Assembly: GCA_027053695.1 (NCBI GenBank)
Contig: JALUHL010000036.1
Location: forward strand, 1-5,384
DNA length: 5,384 nt
Origin: Ghiorsea sp.
Lineage (GTDB): Bacteria > Pseudomonadota > Zetaproteobacteria > Mariprofundales > Mariprofundaceae
Reading direction: 5' to 3'
The notes under the pieces were generated by a model. The model had not been told where the DNA came from and did no database searches. It worked only from the letters and a program-made list of their open reading frames with translations. The stretch's first letter is position 1. The number at the start of each line of letters is the position of its first letter. Positions 5,246-5,384 of this stretch are shown here, piece after piece. The position numbers were made by a program, and so were the translations under genes.

Positions 5246-5384
5246 TTATTTGACCCAATTTTCTTTTCTGCGTAATATCAGCCGCATGTTAGCAGCTTCT
5301 TCAGATAATTTGGAAGGTTTGGGTGCAAGCGGGCACGCTTCAAAACATCCAGACACACCAAAACCGCGCATTTGGCTAGGTGTT
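5246..5384 (-). CDS. Alternative: 3' end of a leftward gene upstream of thiS
   Basis: On the minus strand a frame entering from the right edge runs 45 codons to a TAA at 5248-5246, ending SEEAANMRLILRRKENWVK. The end looks like a natural charged amphipathic tail, and a C-x-x-x-C pair (GCFEACP) sits mid-way. If real, the gene would lie 76 nt upstream of thiS in the same direction. No family is recognised, and it does not resemble the end of ThiO or ThiC. The competing evidence is the rightward promoter and the plus-strand frame on the same bases. Confidence 0.25.
   Translation of the reverse strand, partial: TPSQMRGFGVSGCFEACPLAPKPSKLSEEAANMRLILRRKENWVK
5250..5278 (+). promoter_or_regulatory. 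Near-consensus rightward sigma70 promoter
   Basis: TTGACC (5250-5255) and TAATAT (5273-5278) are spaced by the ideal 17 bp. The -35 box matches five of six consensus bases and the -10 box four of six. The start of transcription would be near 5285, at or next to the ATG at 5286, so a transcript from here would be leaderless or would serve a start further right. It is divergent from thiSG. Confidence 0.5.
5286..5384 (+). CDS. Possible start of a rightward gene, cut by the window edge
   Basis: An ATG at 5286 opens a frame with no stop for 33 codons to the last base (MLAASSDNLEGL... ending RIWLGV). The polar, Pro- and charge-containing first 27 residues followed by I-W-L-G-V could be a cytoplasmic tail leading into a membrane segment. 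A good promoter lies directly upstream, but there is no ribosome binding site before the ATG, so it would have to be leaderless or begin elsewhere. I do not recognise the product. It conflicts with the minus-strand frame over the same bases. At most one is likely to be real. Confidence 0.35.
   Translation, partial: MLAASSDNLEGLGASGHASKHPDTPKPRIWLGV

Overview
The window looks like a stretch of chromosome from a moderately AT-rich Gram-negative bacterium, most likely a proteobacterium. The evidence is strong Shine-Dalgarno sites, sigma70-type promoter boxes, an exported protein with a classical signal peptide, and a compact thiS-thiG thiamine pair. I cannot fix the genus from sequence alone. 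I see no insertion sequence, CRISPR array, tRNA or rRNA.

Bases 1-2640 hold the 3' part of a large surface or secreted repeat protein read left to right. Its 5' end lies outside the window. It has Calx-beta domains, an Ig/fibronectin-like module, and then seven in-register 69-residue FG-GAP-type repeats (207 nt each, no indels) that end at the stop codon. Seven repeats with an incomplete last unit fit a closed seven-bladed beta-propeller. A strong intrinsic terminator (2683-2713) closes this unit.

Bases 2764-3966 hold a separate rightward gene with an excellent ribosome binding site. It encodes a 400-residue exported protein that I do not recognise. It has a signal peptide, only two cysteines, and no known catalytic motif.

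Bases 3967-4184 are the intergenic stretch between convergent genes. It holds a long imperfect inverted repeat (about 4030-4101) and a small hairpin just past thiG, but no convincing gene.

Bases 4185-5169 hold a leftward two-gene unit. thiS encodes the sulfur carrier protein ending in Gly-Gly, and thiG encodes thiazole synthase. They are separated by 7 nt and probably co-transcribed. Together they make the thiazole half of thiamine: ThiS-thiocarboxylate delivers sulfur and ThiG condenses it with 1-deoxy-D-xylulose 5-phosphate and dehydroglycine. The other thi genes are not in the window, and no TPP riboswitch is visible upstream.

Bases 5170-5384 hold a candidate thiS promoter, a small dyad, a near-consensus rightward promoter, and two mutually exclusive partial reading frames that run off the right edge. 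The most unusual items are the exact seven-repeat propeller with signs of recent homogenisation between repeats 4 and 6, the unknown exported protein, and the structured convergent intergenic region. I did not find clear evidence of a wholly new system.
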